Shown here piece after piece: positions 1 through 8,099 of a stretch of 64,000 bases of DNA. The DNA is from TMP-86 sp039807285 (GTDB taxonomy: Bacteria > Pseudomonadota > Gammaproteobacteria > Steroidobacterales > Steroidobacteraceae): the NCBI GenBank assembly GCA_044226785.1, contig JBGAGK010000015.1, forward strand, positions 56,873 through 120,872, read 5' to 3'. Under the pieces are notes generated by a model. That model was not told the origin of the DNA. It saw nothing but the letters and a program-made list of their open reading frames with translations, and searched no databases. Each line of letters starts with the position of its first letter. Positions within the stretch are counted from its first letter, which is position 1. The position numbers and the translations under genes were made by a program.

Positions 1-732
1 GGGTTCTACGACACGTTCTACTGGCCGAACAATGCCACGGTGACCGTGGCGGGTGATTTCGATCCGGCCCGGGTGTTGGGCTGGATCCGCCAGTACTACG
101 GAGGCTTCACGGCCTCACCTGCACCCATCCCGGTCATCTACACCGAGGAGCCGCCCCAGACCGGTGCCCGGCGCGTGATCGTGAAGCGGCCGGGCGAACT
201 GGGGACCGTGCTGATCGCGCACAAGGTGCCCGTGGGTCGCGACCCCGATCAGGCACCCCTGGCGGTGCTCGATGCCATCCTCGGCGATGGCAAGAGTTCG
301 CGGCTGTACCGGGAACTGGTCGACAAGGGACTGGCGCTGGACGCGGGTGCGGAAGTCGACGTATCGCATGACCTGTCACTGCACGTGCTGTATGCGAGCC
401 TGGCGCCCGATGCGAAGATGGAGGATGTGGAAAAGGCGCTCTGGACCAGCCTGAAGCAGGTGCAGGAACATGGCGTCACGGACCCCGAACTGGATCGCGT
501 GAAGAATCAGTGGCGTGCACAGCAGGCCTACAAGCGTGATGGAACCTCCGGCGTGGCCAGCGGCATCAACGAATACGTGGGGATCGGTGACTGGACCCTG
601 TACGTGAGGTTTCCGGAGATGGTGCAGAAGGTCAGCACAGCCGATGTCCAGCGTGTGGCCCGGCAGTATTTCACCGAGGACACCAGCACGACGGGCTGGT
701 ACGTACCGACCCGGACCGGAGATGCCAAGTGA
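1..732 (+). CDS. M16 family zinc peptidase, C-terminal part (5' end outside window)
   Basis: The reading frame is open from base 1, so the N-terminus lies outside the window. The visible 243 residues match the second half of an M16 (insulinase/pitrilysin-like) peptidase: a VAGDFDP strand, then the inner repeat with SSRLYRELVDKG, the usual substrate-cleft segment. The HxxEH zinc motif expected in the first half cannot be seen. The stop overlaps the start of the next M16 gene (GTGA), so the two are translationally coupled. In bacterial M16B pairs one chain carries the zinc site and the partner carries an R/Y motif, and this chain is the likely catalytic one because its partner lacks HxxEH. It is probably periplasmic. 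Confidence 0.85.
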   Translation, partial: GFYDTFYWPNNATVTVAGDFDPARVLGWIRQYYGGFTASPAPIPVIYTEEPPQTGARRVIVKRPGELGTVLIAHKVPVGRDPDQAPLAVLDAILGDGKSSRLYRELVDKGLALDAGAEVDVSHDLSLHVLYASLAPDAKMEDVEKALWTSLKQVQEHGVTDPELDRVKNQWRAQQAYKRDGTSGVASGINEYVGIGDWTLYVRFPEMVQKVSTADVQRVARQYFTEDTSTTGWYVPTRTGDAK

Positions 733-2075
733 AGTGCCTTGCCTGGATCTTCGCGCTGGCCGTGCTCATGTCAGGCGGGGCGGTGCGCGCCGGCATTGCC
801 GAGCGGGTGGTTCGCGGCCCGGATGCGGGGCTCGACCTGATCCTGTACCCGACGCCGATACGCGATGTCGTGACCATCGTGGGTTCGCTCCCGGCGGGTG
901 ATGCTTTCGTGTCGCGACAGCAGGCCGCGGTGGCCACACTCACCGGCATGATGCTCGACCGCGGCGCCCATCTGGGAGGCCCGGATGGTCCGATGCTGGA
1001 CAAATATGCAATCGCCAACCGTCTCGAGGGCATGGGTGCAACGGTGAGCTTCAGTGTGGGCAACCAGACCCTGGACATCCGAGCGCGCTGCCTGACCAGG
1101 GACCTGCCACAGGTGATCGGATTGCTGGCTGCGCAACTGCGATTCCCCACGTTCGAAAAGACCGAGTTCGAACGCGTGCGTCAGCAGTTCATCGGTGCCG
1201 TGCGCAGCTCGATCGACAACAACTCCTATCGCGCACGCGATGCCTTCAACCGCGCAGTCTATCCGGCTGAAGACCCGAACAATCCCGCTTCCATCGATGA
1301 GATGCTGGCCTCGGCACGCAGTGCGACTCTGGATGATGTGCGGCGCTTCCATCAGGAGGTGTACGGGCCGCGTCACATGATCCTGGTCATGGTGGGGGCG
1401 GTGGATCCGCAGGTGGCCCGCAAGGCCGTGAACAAGGCTTTTGGCGGTTGGCGCGGCGGGCGCGAACCCCTTCCGGGCAGCTCCGCCCGCATCACGCCCC
1501 CGGCGCGCCAGAGCGTTGAACTGGCGGGCAAACCCAGCGTCACGGTGATGCTGGGCGAAGCCACGGGACTTCGGTTCAGCGATCCGGACAGCCTTGCGCT
1601 GCGCGTGGGCACGGCGGTCCTCGGTCAGGGATTCACGGGCCGGCTGATGTCCACGGTGCGCGATCGCGAAGGTCTTACCTACGGCGTGGGTGCCGGGATC
1701 GATCAGGATACCTATGGCTCCGGCGCGTTCTTCATATCCGCGACGTTTGCACCGCAACTGCTGGACAAGGGCCTGGCTGCCACGCAGGGCGTGCTGGGCA
1801 AGTGGTGGTCGGACGGCATCACCGAACCGGAACTGGACCAGCGCAAGCAAAGCATGGTGGGAAGCTTCCAGGTCGGGCTGTCCACCACGGGGGGCATGGC
1901 CATGGCGCTGCTGGCCACCGTGCAGCGGGGTCTGGAGCCGTCATGGCTCGACCGGTATCCGCAGATGTTGCGCGCGCTCCAGCTCCAGGAGGTCAATTCG
2001 GCCATCCACCGCCATCTCGACCCGGCACACATGACCCTGGTGGAGGTCGGAACGCTGCCGGCGGGCACCCGATGA
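729..2075 (+). CDS. M16 family peptidase-like protein, non-catalytic (R/Y-type) partner, exported
   Basis: A 448-residue protein with an N-terminal signal peptide (hydrophobic run, then a GAVRAG-like cleavage area). Its M16 fold is evident from a PTPIRDVVTIVGSLPAGD start and a C-terminal repeat with GRLMSTVRDREGLTYGVG. No HxxEH motif occurs in the first domain, while the second domain has the R...Y arrangement typical of the regulatory subunit of two-chain M16B proteases. The GTG start overlaps the upstream stop, so the two chains are probably made in equal amounts and form a periplasmic heterodimer. The next gene starts in its stop codon (ATGA). It could be an assembly partner rather than a protease. 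Confidence 0.85.
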   Translation: MKCLAWIFALAVLMSGGAVRAGIAERVVRGPDAGLDLILYPTPIRDVVTIVGSLPAGDAFVSRQQAAVATLTGMMLDRGAHLGGPDGPMLDKYAIANRLEGMGATVSFSVGNQTLDIRARCLTRDLPQVIGLLAAQLRFPTFEKTEFERVRQQFIGAVRSSIDNNSYRARDAFNRAVYPAEDPNNPASIDEMLASARSATLDDVRRFHQEVYGPRHMILVMVGAVDPQVARKAVNKAFGGWRGGREPLPGSSARITPPARQSVELAGKPSVTVMLGEATGLRFSDPDSLALRVGTAVLGQGFTGRLMSTVRDREGLTYGVGAGIDQDTYGSGAFFISATFAPQLLDKGLAATQGVLGKWWSDGITEPELDQRKQSMVGSFQVGLSTTGGMAMALLATVQRGLEPSWLDRYPQMLRALQLQEVNSAIHRHLDPAHMTLVEVGTLPAGTR

Positions 2076-3178
2076 GAAAGCGCGGGCCCTGGCTCCTGGC
2101 GGGCCTGGCCGCGCTGGCGATCATCGGGGTCCTGCTGGCACGCGCACAGCCCAAGACCCGGCAGCTCTACATCTACAACTGGGCGGATTTCATCGGTACC
2201 CGCACCATCGAGCGGTTCGAGCGGGAGACCGGCATCCAGGTTGTCTACGACACCTATGACTCGGAAGACACCATGGAGGCGCGACTTCTGGCGGGCGGGT
2301 CGGGGTATGACATCGTCTCGGCCTCCAGCAACTACTTCGGTCGTGAGATCAAGGCGGGCGTATATGAGCCGCTGGACCGGAGCCGCCTTCCCGGGTGGGA
2401 ACATCTGGATCCGCACGTACTCAGGATCCTGCAGCAGTACGATCCCGGAAATCGCCACGCCATCCCCTACCTGCATTCCATCAATGGCTTTGCGTACAAC
2501 GTGGACATGATCCGCGCGCGCATGCCCGATGCCCCCGTGGACAGCCTCGACATGATCTTCAAACCCGAGGTCATCCGGCGTTTCGCCGACTGCGGCGTGA
2601 GTTTTCTGGACTCGGCCGAGGATGTGCTGCAGTTGGCGCTGGTCTACCTGCACAAGGACCCCAACACGACCAGCAAGGAGGACTATGTCGCCGCCGGCGA
2701 CCTGTTGATGAAGGTTCGCCCCTACGTGCGCATCTTCGACTCGGTGGAGTTCATGAATGCCCTGGCGAACCGGGAGCTCTGCATCGCCATGTCCTGGTCG
2801 AGCGATTATGCCCAGTCGCTGTCGCGCGCCAGGGCAGTGGGTATCGTGCTTCATCTGGCGTTCACTGTGCCCAGGGAGGGAGCGAACCAGACCTTCTCCG
2901 GGCTGTTGATTCCGGTTGGCGCACCTCATCCCGATGCAGCGTATGAATTCCTGGCCTACATGCTGCGTCCCGAAGTCATGGCGGACATCACCAACGAGAT
3001 CTACTATGGGAACGACAATCTGGCGGCGAATGCCCTCATCAATCCGGCCATTCTCAACGACCCCAGCCTGTATCCGACGCCGCAGATCGAGGCGCGGCTG
3101 TATCGCACCCGTGAGGTGAGTGCGGCCCTGGAGCGGATCCGAACCCGGGTCTGGACCCGGGTGAAAACGGCCCGATGA
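2072..3178 (+). CDS. PotD/PotF-type polyamine or quaternary-amine ABC substrate-binding protein
   Basis: The 368-residue protein has an N-terminal hydrophobic segment (about residues 7-23) acting as signal peptide or anchor. It is followed by LYIYNWADFIGTRTIERFE and YDTYDSEDTMEARLLAGGSGYD, the hallmark opening of the spermidine/putrescine-binding family. Further family blocks are AIPYLHSINGFAYN and a C-terminal HPDAAYEFLAYMLRPEV. It should bind a cationic amine in the periplasm. The permeases are nearby on the other strand (3808-5558) and an ATPase of the same class is at 15183, so the transporter is split around a catabolic cluster. The true ligand may be a polyamine or another methylated amine. 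The ATG overlaps the M16 stop. Confidence 0.9.
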   Translation: MRKRGPWLLAGLAALAIIGVLLARAQPKTRQLYIYNWADFIGTRTIERFERETGIQVVYDTYDSEDTMEARLLAGGSGYDIVSASSNYFGREIKAGVYEPLDRSRLPGWEHLDPHVLRILQQYDPGNRHAIPYLHSINGFAYNVDMIRARMPDAPVDSLDMIFKPEVIRRFADCGVSFLDSAEDVLQLALVYLHKDPNTTSKEDYVAAGDLLMKVRPYVRIFDSVEFMNALANRELCIAMSWSSDYAQSLSRARAVGIVLHLAFTVPREGANQTFSGLLIPVGAPHPDAAYEFLAYMLRPEVMADITNEIYYGNDNLAANALINPAILNDPSLYPTPQIEARLYRTREVSAALERIRTRVWTRVKTAR

Positions 3179-3203
3179 GGCTCGAGCGAACCGTGGAGGC
3201 ACC

Positions 3204-3794
3204 ATGAGCGGACGAACCGTGAAATTCCGGCAGATGCGCGATGGCACCGCGGAGGACTACGCCTTGCTGCGCGAATACGAGGCACCGTTTCTTGCACGTC
3301 TGCCCGATGTGGTGCTCGATGCCGTGCGTGCGCTGGACCAGTCGCTGGATGGCTACCCGGTGACACGATTCACGCACAGCCTGCAGACCGCCACCCGGGC
3401 GCTCAATGATGGCGCTGACGATGACCTGGTGGTGGCGGCGCTGGTGCACGATGTGGGGGATATCCTGGCGCCGTTCAATCATGCGGCCGTTGCCGCCGCC
3501 ATGCTCCGGCCCTACGTGCGTGCCGAGGTGACCTGGGTGGTCGAGCAGCACGGCCTGTTCCAGTCCTGGTACTACGCCCACCACTATGGCTCCGACCGCA
3601 ATGGCCGCGAGCGCTTTCGCACTCATCCCTGGTTTGATCTGTGCGCGGATTTCTGCGAGCGCTGGGACCAGGCCTCCTTCGATCCTGGTTTCCCCACCCT
3701 GCCGCTGTCGGCATTCGAGCCCGCGGTGCGCCGGGTCTTCAGCCGGCCTGCGCATGACCAGTCGTATGTGAAGCCGGGCCTGAATCGGCCCTGA
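3204..3794 (+). CDS. HD-domain protein of the PhnZ/TmpB/MIOX-like superfamily, function unknown
   Basis: A 196-residue single-domain HD protein. Candidate metal ligands are H58 (RFTHS), H82-D83 (VHDVGD), H93 (FNH), H116 (EQHG) and an Asp near 155-160 (CERWDQASFD). This H...HD...H...H...D set fits the mixed-valence di-iron oxygenases (PhnZ, TmpB, inositol oxygenase) as well as HD phosphohydrolases. The substrate-gating Tyr-Glu pair described in PhnZ is not obvious before H58. It follows the binding-protein gene by 25 bases in the same direction, so a role in breaking down an imported amine is possible but unproven. GTGGAGGC just upstream is an acceptable ribosome-binding site. Confidence 0.75.
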   Translation: MSGRTVKFRQMRDGTAEDYALLREYEAPFLARLPDVVLDAVRALDQSLDGYPVTRFTHSLQTATRALNDGADDDLVVAALVHDVGDILAPFNHAAVAAAMLRPYVRAEVTWVVEQHGLFQSWYYAHHYGSDRNGRERFRTHPWFDLCADFCERWDQASFDPGFPTLPLSAFEPAVRRVFSRPAHDQSYVKPGLNRP

Positions 3795-3807
3795 GACCCG
3801 GCGCGGC

Positions 3808-4641
3808 TCAGCGGTCCGCGGCCATCTGCAGATCCGCCATGCGCTGCCGTTCGGCGCGGCGCATGAGCACGCCCGCGATGACCACGCAGATGCCCACCAG
3901 CACGATGATGATGCTGGCCAGCGCATTGACATCGGGACTCAGCCCCAGCTTGGCCTTGGAGAAGATGACCATGGGAAGTGTGCTGGCGCCAGGGCCGGAG
4001 ACGAAGCTGGAGATCACCAGGTCATCGAGCGACAGCGTGAACGACAGCAGCCAGCTCGAGGCCAGTGCCGGTGCGATGATGGGCAGGGTCGTATCGAGAA
4101 ATGCCCGCACCGGACCGGACCCCAGGTCCATGGCGGCTTCTTCCAGCGAACGATCGGCGCTGGCGAGGCGCGACTGTACGGTGATGGTGGCATAGGCGGT
4201 GCAGAAGGCCACGTGCGAGAGCACGATGGTGGTAAAGCCCCGATGCGGCCAGCCGATGAACTTGAACATGGTCACGAACAGCAGCAGCTGGGTGATGCCG
4301 GTGATGATCTCGGGCATCACCAGCGGCGCATTCACCATGCCGGTGAGCAGGAAGCGGCCGCGGAACACCCGGAAGCGCACCAGCGCCACGGCCGCCAGGG
4401 TGCCCAGGATCACCGCCAGCGTGCTGGCGACGACACCGATCTTCAGCGACAGCCAGGCGGCATCCAGCATCTGGTCGTTCTGCATGAGCCGCGAATACCA
4501 GGACAGCGTGAAGCCGCCCCAGACACTGACCAGCGGTGAAGCATTGAAGGAATAGGTGATCAGCACCGCCATCGGCAAGTACAGGATGGCAATGCCGATG
4601 CACAGCATGGTGACCAGGAATGCAGAAGGTCCTTCCTTCAT
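3808..4641 (-). CDS. PotC/PotI-type ABC transporter permease
   Basis: A 277-residue integral membrane protein with about six hydrophobic segments. It carries the inner-membrane-permease EAA loop near residues 165-185 (RSLEEAAMDLGSGPVRAFLDTTLPI). The blocks LPMAVLITYSFNAS near the N-terminus and SFTLSLDDLVISSFVSGPG are characteristic of the PotC/PotI subfamily of polyamine importers. It lies 8 bases after the PotB-like gene, so the two permeases form one transcript opposite in direction to the binding-protein gene. It should pair with PotB (4650) and the ATPase at 15183. Confidence 0.92.
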   Translation of the reverse strand: MKEGPSAFLVTMLCIGIAILYLPMAVLITYSFNASPLVSVWGGFTLSWYSRLMQNDQMLDAAWLSLKIGVVASTLAVILGTLAAVALVRFRVFRGRFLLTGMVNAPLVMPEIITGITQLLLFVTMFKFIGWPHRGFTTIVLSHVAFCTAYATITVQSRLASADRSLEEAAMDLGSGPVRAFLDTTLPIIAPALASSWLLSFTLSLDDLVISSFVSGPGASTLPMVIFSKAKLGLSPDVNALASIIIVLVGICVVIAGVLMRRAERQRMADLQMAADR

Positions 4642-4649
4642 GGCCGGTC

Positions 4650-5558
4650 TCAGCTTTCCAGGTCCCGGACGGCGAAATGCTGGTACACCGCAATCGGCCC
4701 CACCAGCAGGACCAGGAACACGATGGCCACCGCCGAGGCCACCGGCCAGTCGCGGTTGCCGAAGAACTCATCCCACAGCACGCGGCCGATCATCAGGTTG
4801 TCGGGCCCGCCGAGCAGGGCGGGGATCACGAACTCGCCCACCGCGGGGATGAACACCAGCATGGAACCGGCGATGATGCCCGGCATGGACAGCGGAAGGG
4901 TCACATCGACGAATGCCCGCCAGGGGCGGCTCCCCAGATCCGAGGCGGCCTCCAGCAGGGAATGATCGAGTTTTTCCAGGGTGGCGAACAGGGGCAACAC
5001 CATGAAGGGCAGGTAGGAATAGATGATGCCCATGTAGATGGCGGCACTGGTGCGCATGATCTGCAGCGGCTTGTGGATCACGCCCAGCCACAGCAGGACG
5101 GTGTTGATCAGGCCATTTTCGCGGATCACGCCCTCCAGCGCGTAGACCCGCAGCAGGAACGAGGTCCAGAAGGGCAGGATGATCACCAGCAACAGCAGGC
5201 TCTGGGTGCTCTTGCGGGTGCGCGAGATCGCGTAGGCCATGGGAAATCCCACCGCCAGGCAGATCAGGGTGGAGAAGAAAGCCGTGCGCAGGGAATACAG
5301 ATACGCATACACGTAAACTTCATCGGTGAAAAGATATTTATAATTGCCCAGGTGCAGGTGCACGTTGACCTGTGGACCGGGCGCCAGGGTGATGATCTCG
5401 GTGTACGGCGGCACGTGGATGGCCGTCTGCGCGAAACTGATCATCAGCGCAAATCCGAACGGGATCAGGAAGAACACCAGCAGGAAAAGGAAAGGCGGCA
5501 AGATGATCAGCCAGCGTCCATGCGTCCGCATCCAGCCGGAGGCCACAGCGGGGATCAT
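4650..5558 (-). CDS. PotB/PotH-type ABC transporter permease
   Basis: About 302 residues from the ATG at 5558, which has AGGG six bases upstream; earlier in-frame starts (ATG 5585, TTG 5594) lack a visible ribosome site. The N-terminus WLIILPPFLFLLVFFLIP followed by a periplasmic loop is typical of PotB/PotH. The EAA loop is SLLEAASDLGSRPWRAFVDVTLPLS, and the C-terminal region FVIPALLGGPDNLMIG is a PotB/PotH signature. It is the first permease of the potB-potC pair and is transcribed divergently from the TetR gene at 5613, so the short gap between them probably holds both promoters and an operator. Confidence 0.92.
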   Translation of the reverse strand: MIPAVASGWMRTHGRWLIILPPFLFLLVFFLIPFGFALMISFAQTAIHVPPYTEIITLAPGPQVNVHLHLGNYKYLFTDEVYVYAYLYSLRTAFFSTLICLAVGFPMAYAISRTRKSTQSLLLLVIILPFWTSFLLRVYALEGVIRENGLINTVLLWLGVIHKPLQIMRTSAAIYMGIIYSYLPFMVLPLFATLEKLDHSLLEAASDLGSRPWRAFVDVTLPLSMPGIIAGSMLVFIPAVGEFVIPALLGGPDNLMIGRVLWDEFFGNRDWPVASAVAIVFLVLLVGPIAVYQHFAVRDLES

Positions 5559-5612
5559 GCCTTGCCCTGGGTTCACCGGCAGCATTGTCGCCAAGGGTGG
5601 TGTTGCTTGGCA

Positions 5613-6524
5613 ATGAGTACTTCAAGGGGCCGCAAGCGCCCGGGTGCAGTCGCGCAGCGTGCGGTGCCCGCCAAGCCGGGACCCTCGCGCGACCGGCAGC
5701 GGCAGCGGCTGATCGATGCCTGCATCTCGGCCCTGCATGTCCACGGGCCTTCCAATACCACGGTGGAGCGTGTCACGGCGATCGCGCGCATGTCCCCGGG
5801 CATCGTGCGTTTCTACTTCGAGTCCAAGGCAGCCATGCTGCTGGCATCCCTGCGGTTCCTGGCCGAGGAGTTCGAACAGCAGCTGCTCGTACCGGTATCG
5901 CGCCTGAAAGCCGACCCGGTCGCGGCCTTGACCGCTCTGGTGGAGCTGTACCTGGATCCGCAGATTGCCAGTCCGCGCAAGGTCTCCGTGTGGTATTCCT
6001 TCTGGGGTGAAGCCAATTCCCGCGCTGAATATTTCGAATTGTGTGGACAGAAAGATGCCAATTTCACTGCACTGACGCGGGACCTGATCGGGCGCATGAT
6101 CCGTCTGACCGGCGCCAGCCACCTCGACCGCGATGCCGTGGCCCTGGGCCTGATCGGTGTGCTCGAGGTGCTGTGGCAGGACATCGCCTTCCAGGATGAG
6201 CAGCGCATCGACCGACCGGCGGTCAGGCGCTGCGCCATGTCCTACCTGAAATCGGTGTTTCCAGGGTACTTCACGGGCCAGGCGCCGCCATCGCACGACG
6301 GTGCTCCTCTCGAGCCTGCGGCCTGCTGGTGGCTGGCCGCACACGTGGCGCAACTGGCCGGCGACGGGGAGCTTGAGATCCAGCTCGGGCCGCGCCGCGC
6401 CGTGCTTCAACGCGGCCCCTCGGGTGTGGCTGCCCGCTGGATCGAACCTGCGGATGGGCTCATCGAAGCCGGCGAGCGCGATGGCTTCGTATTCCTGCGG
6501 GTGAGGCCGCCTGCGGTAGACTAG
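5613..6524 (+). CDS. TetR/BetI-like transcriptional regulator with C-terminal extension
   Basis: A 303-residue protein with an N-terminal TetR helix-turn-helix (about residues 28-75: RQRLIDACISALHVHG, then TVERVTAIARMSPGIVRFYFESK). A BetI-like ligand domain follows (VSVWYSFWGEANSR). BetI-type repressors usually have about 195 residues; here about 90 extra residues (from roughly 215) form a strand-rich tail of unknown role. The ATG at 5613 is chosen because the reading frame upstream is the antisense of the permease gene. It is divergent from the potBC-like permeases and precedes the aldehyde dehydrogenase, so it likely controls this transport/catabolic unit in response to an amine or aldehyde. 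Confidence 0.85.
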   Translation: MSTSRGRKRPGAVAQRAVPAKPGPSRDRQRQRLIDACISALHVHGPSNTTVERVTAIARMSPGIVRFYFESKAAMLLASLRFLAEEFEQQLLVPVSRLKADPVAALTALVELYLDPQIASPRKVSVWYSFWGEANSRAEYFELCGQKDANFTALTRDLIGRMIRLTGASHLDRDAVALGLIGVLEVLWQDIAFQDEQRIDRPAVRRCAMSYLKSVFPGYFTGQAPPSHDGAPLEPAACWWLAAHVAQLAGDGELEIQLGPRRAVLQRGPSGVAARWIEPADGLIEAGERDGFVFLRVRPPAVD

Positions 6525-6568
6525 CCGTTCGTGTCGAGATACCCACTTGCACTTTCCTGGAGCATCCC

Positions 6569-8068
6569 ATGACCCTGGCTGACCTTACCCTTGCCGACTG
6601 GCGTGCGCGTGCCGCCCGGCTCAGGTTTGAAACCCGCCACTTCATCGATGGCGACTACGTCGATTCGCTCAAGGGCGGCCGCTTTCCGGTCGTCAATCCG
6701 GCCAGCGCACAGGTGTTGTGCGAGGTGAGTGCGGGGGATGCCGGTGACATCGACCGGGCCGTGGCCAGCGGCCGCCGTTGCTTCCAGTCCCGCAGCTGGA
6801 GCCGCATGGCGCCGCGCGATCGCATGGCAGTGCTGAGCCGCATGGCGGGGCTCATCGACAGCCATGCCGAACAGTTCGCGCTGCTCGATACGCTGTGCAT
6901 GGGCAAACCGGTCCGCGACATGCTCACCATCGACATCCCCTCCGCGGCGCAGAATTTCACCTACTTCGGCGAGGCGCTGGACAAGATCGATGGTGCGGTG
7001 ACGGCGACGGCGGCCGATGCGTTCCACTACATCCTGCGTGAACCGCTGGGGGTGGTGGGCTGCATCGTGCCCTGGAATTACCCGCTGTTGATGGCGGCCT
7101 GGAAAATCGCACCGGCCCTGGCCGCCGGCAACAGCGTGGTGCTCAAGCCCGCCGAGCAGTCGCCGCTGTCAGCCCTGCTGCTGGGTCGCCTGTTCATCGA
7201 GGCGGGCGGCCCTCCGGGTGCGCTGAATGTCGTCAACGGCCTGGGCGAGCAGGCAGGCGCGCCGCTGGCGCTGCACAACGACGTCATGAAGATCGCCTTC
7301 ACGGGTTCGACCGAGATCGGCAAGCAGATGCTGATCTATGCGGGCCAGTCGAACATGAAGCGCGTAGCGCTGGAGTGCGGCGGCAAGTCGCCGCAGATCT
7401 TCCTGGCGGACCTGCCGGACCTGGATCAGGCGGTGACCTATGCCATCAACGGCATCTACGGCAACATGGGCGAGGTGTGCAATGCCGGATCGCGGCTGCT
7501 CATCGACAAGCCGATCGCCCGGGAATTCATCGCCCGGTTCATCGAGCGGGGCCGCACGGCCTATCTGCCGGGTGATCCGCTGGATCCGGCGACCAACCTC
7601 GGACCGCTGGTCACCGAAGGCCATCGCCGGCGGGTGATGGGCTATGTGACGCGCGGAAAATCCGAAGGCGCCCGGCTGGAATTCGGCGGAACCACACCTG
7701 ACTCTCCCGGTGCGTTCGTGGAGCCGGCATTCTTCACCCAGGTGGACAATCGCATGAGCATCGCCCGTGAGGAAATCTTCGGGCCAGTGGCTTCCGCCAT
7801 CGAAGTCGATGGCATCGAGGAAGCCGTGGCAGTGGCCAATGATTCAATCTATGGCCTGGCAGCCTCGATCTGGACCCGCGACCTGACCCGCGCCCACAAG
7901 GCGGTGCGGGATCTGGAAGCCGGGGTCATCTGGGTCAACTGTTTCGATCACGGGGACATGACCCAGCCCTTCGGTGGATACAAGCAGTCAGGGCAGGGGC
8001 GCGACAAGTGCCTCGAGAGCCTGCTGTCCTATACGCAGACGAAATCGGCCTGGATCCACCTCGGCTGA
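6569..8068 (+). CDS. NAD(P)-dependent aldehyde dehydrogenase (betaine/aminoaldehyde type)
   Basis: A 499-residue ALDH superfamily enzyme of normal length. The catalytic Cys is C304 (GEVCNAGSR), the general base is E269 (ALECGGKSP) and the nucleotide site has VPWNYP (168-172) and FTGSTEIG (244-251). It resembles PuuC/BetB-type enzymes that oxidise amino- or trimethylamino-aldehydes to acids. The ATG has GGAG seven bases upstream. It lies 44 bases after the TetR gene and converges on the Rieske oxygenase gene. Plausible substrates are an aminoaldehyde made by the neighbouring enzymes or trimethylaminobutyraldehyde from the pathway proposed for 57694-59897; sequence alone does not decide. Confidence 0.9.
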   Translation: MTLADLTLADWRARAARLRFETRHFIDGDYVDSLKGGRFPVVNPASAQVLCEVSAGDAGDIDRAVASGRRCFQSRSWSRMAPRDRMAVLSRMAGLIDSHAEQFALLDTLCMGKPVRDMLTIDIPSAAQNFTYFGEALDKIDGAVTATAADAFHYILREPLGVVGCIVPWNYPLLMAAWKIAPALAAGNSVVLKPAEQSPLSALLLGRLFIEAGGPPGALNVVNGLGEQAGAPLALHNDVMKIAFTGSTEIGKQMLIYAGQSNMKRVALECGGKSPQIFLADLPDLDQAVTYAINGIYGNMGEVCNAGSRLLIDKPIAREFIARFIERGRTAYLPGDPLDPATNLGPLVTEGHRRRVMGYVTRGKSEGARLEFGGTTPDSPGAFVEPAFFTQVDNRMSIAREEIFGPVASAIEVDGIEEAVAVANDSIYGLAASIWTRDLTRAHKAVRDLEAGVIWVNCFDHGDMTQPFGGYKQSGQGRDKCLESLLSYTQTKSAWIHLG

Positions 8069-8099
8069 CCGCAGATCCGGGCCGGGCTGCGAAGACCGC

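Noticed and set aside
4620..5612. N-terminal extension of the TetR gene by about 330 residues
   Set aside because: That stretch is the antisense of the PotB/PotC permeases; the helix-turn-helix begins just after ATG 5613.
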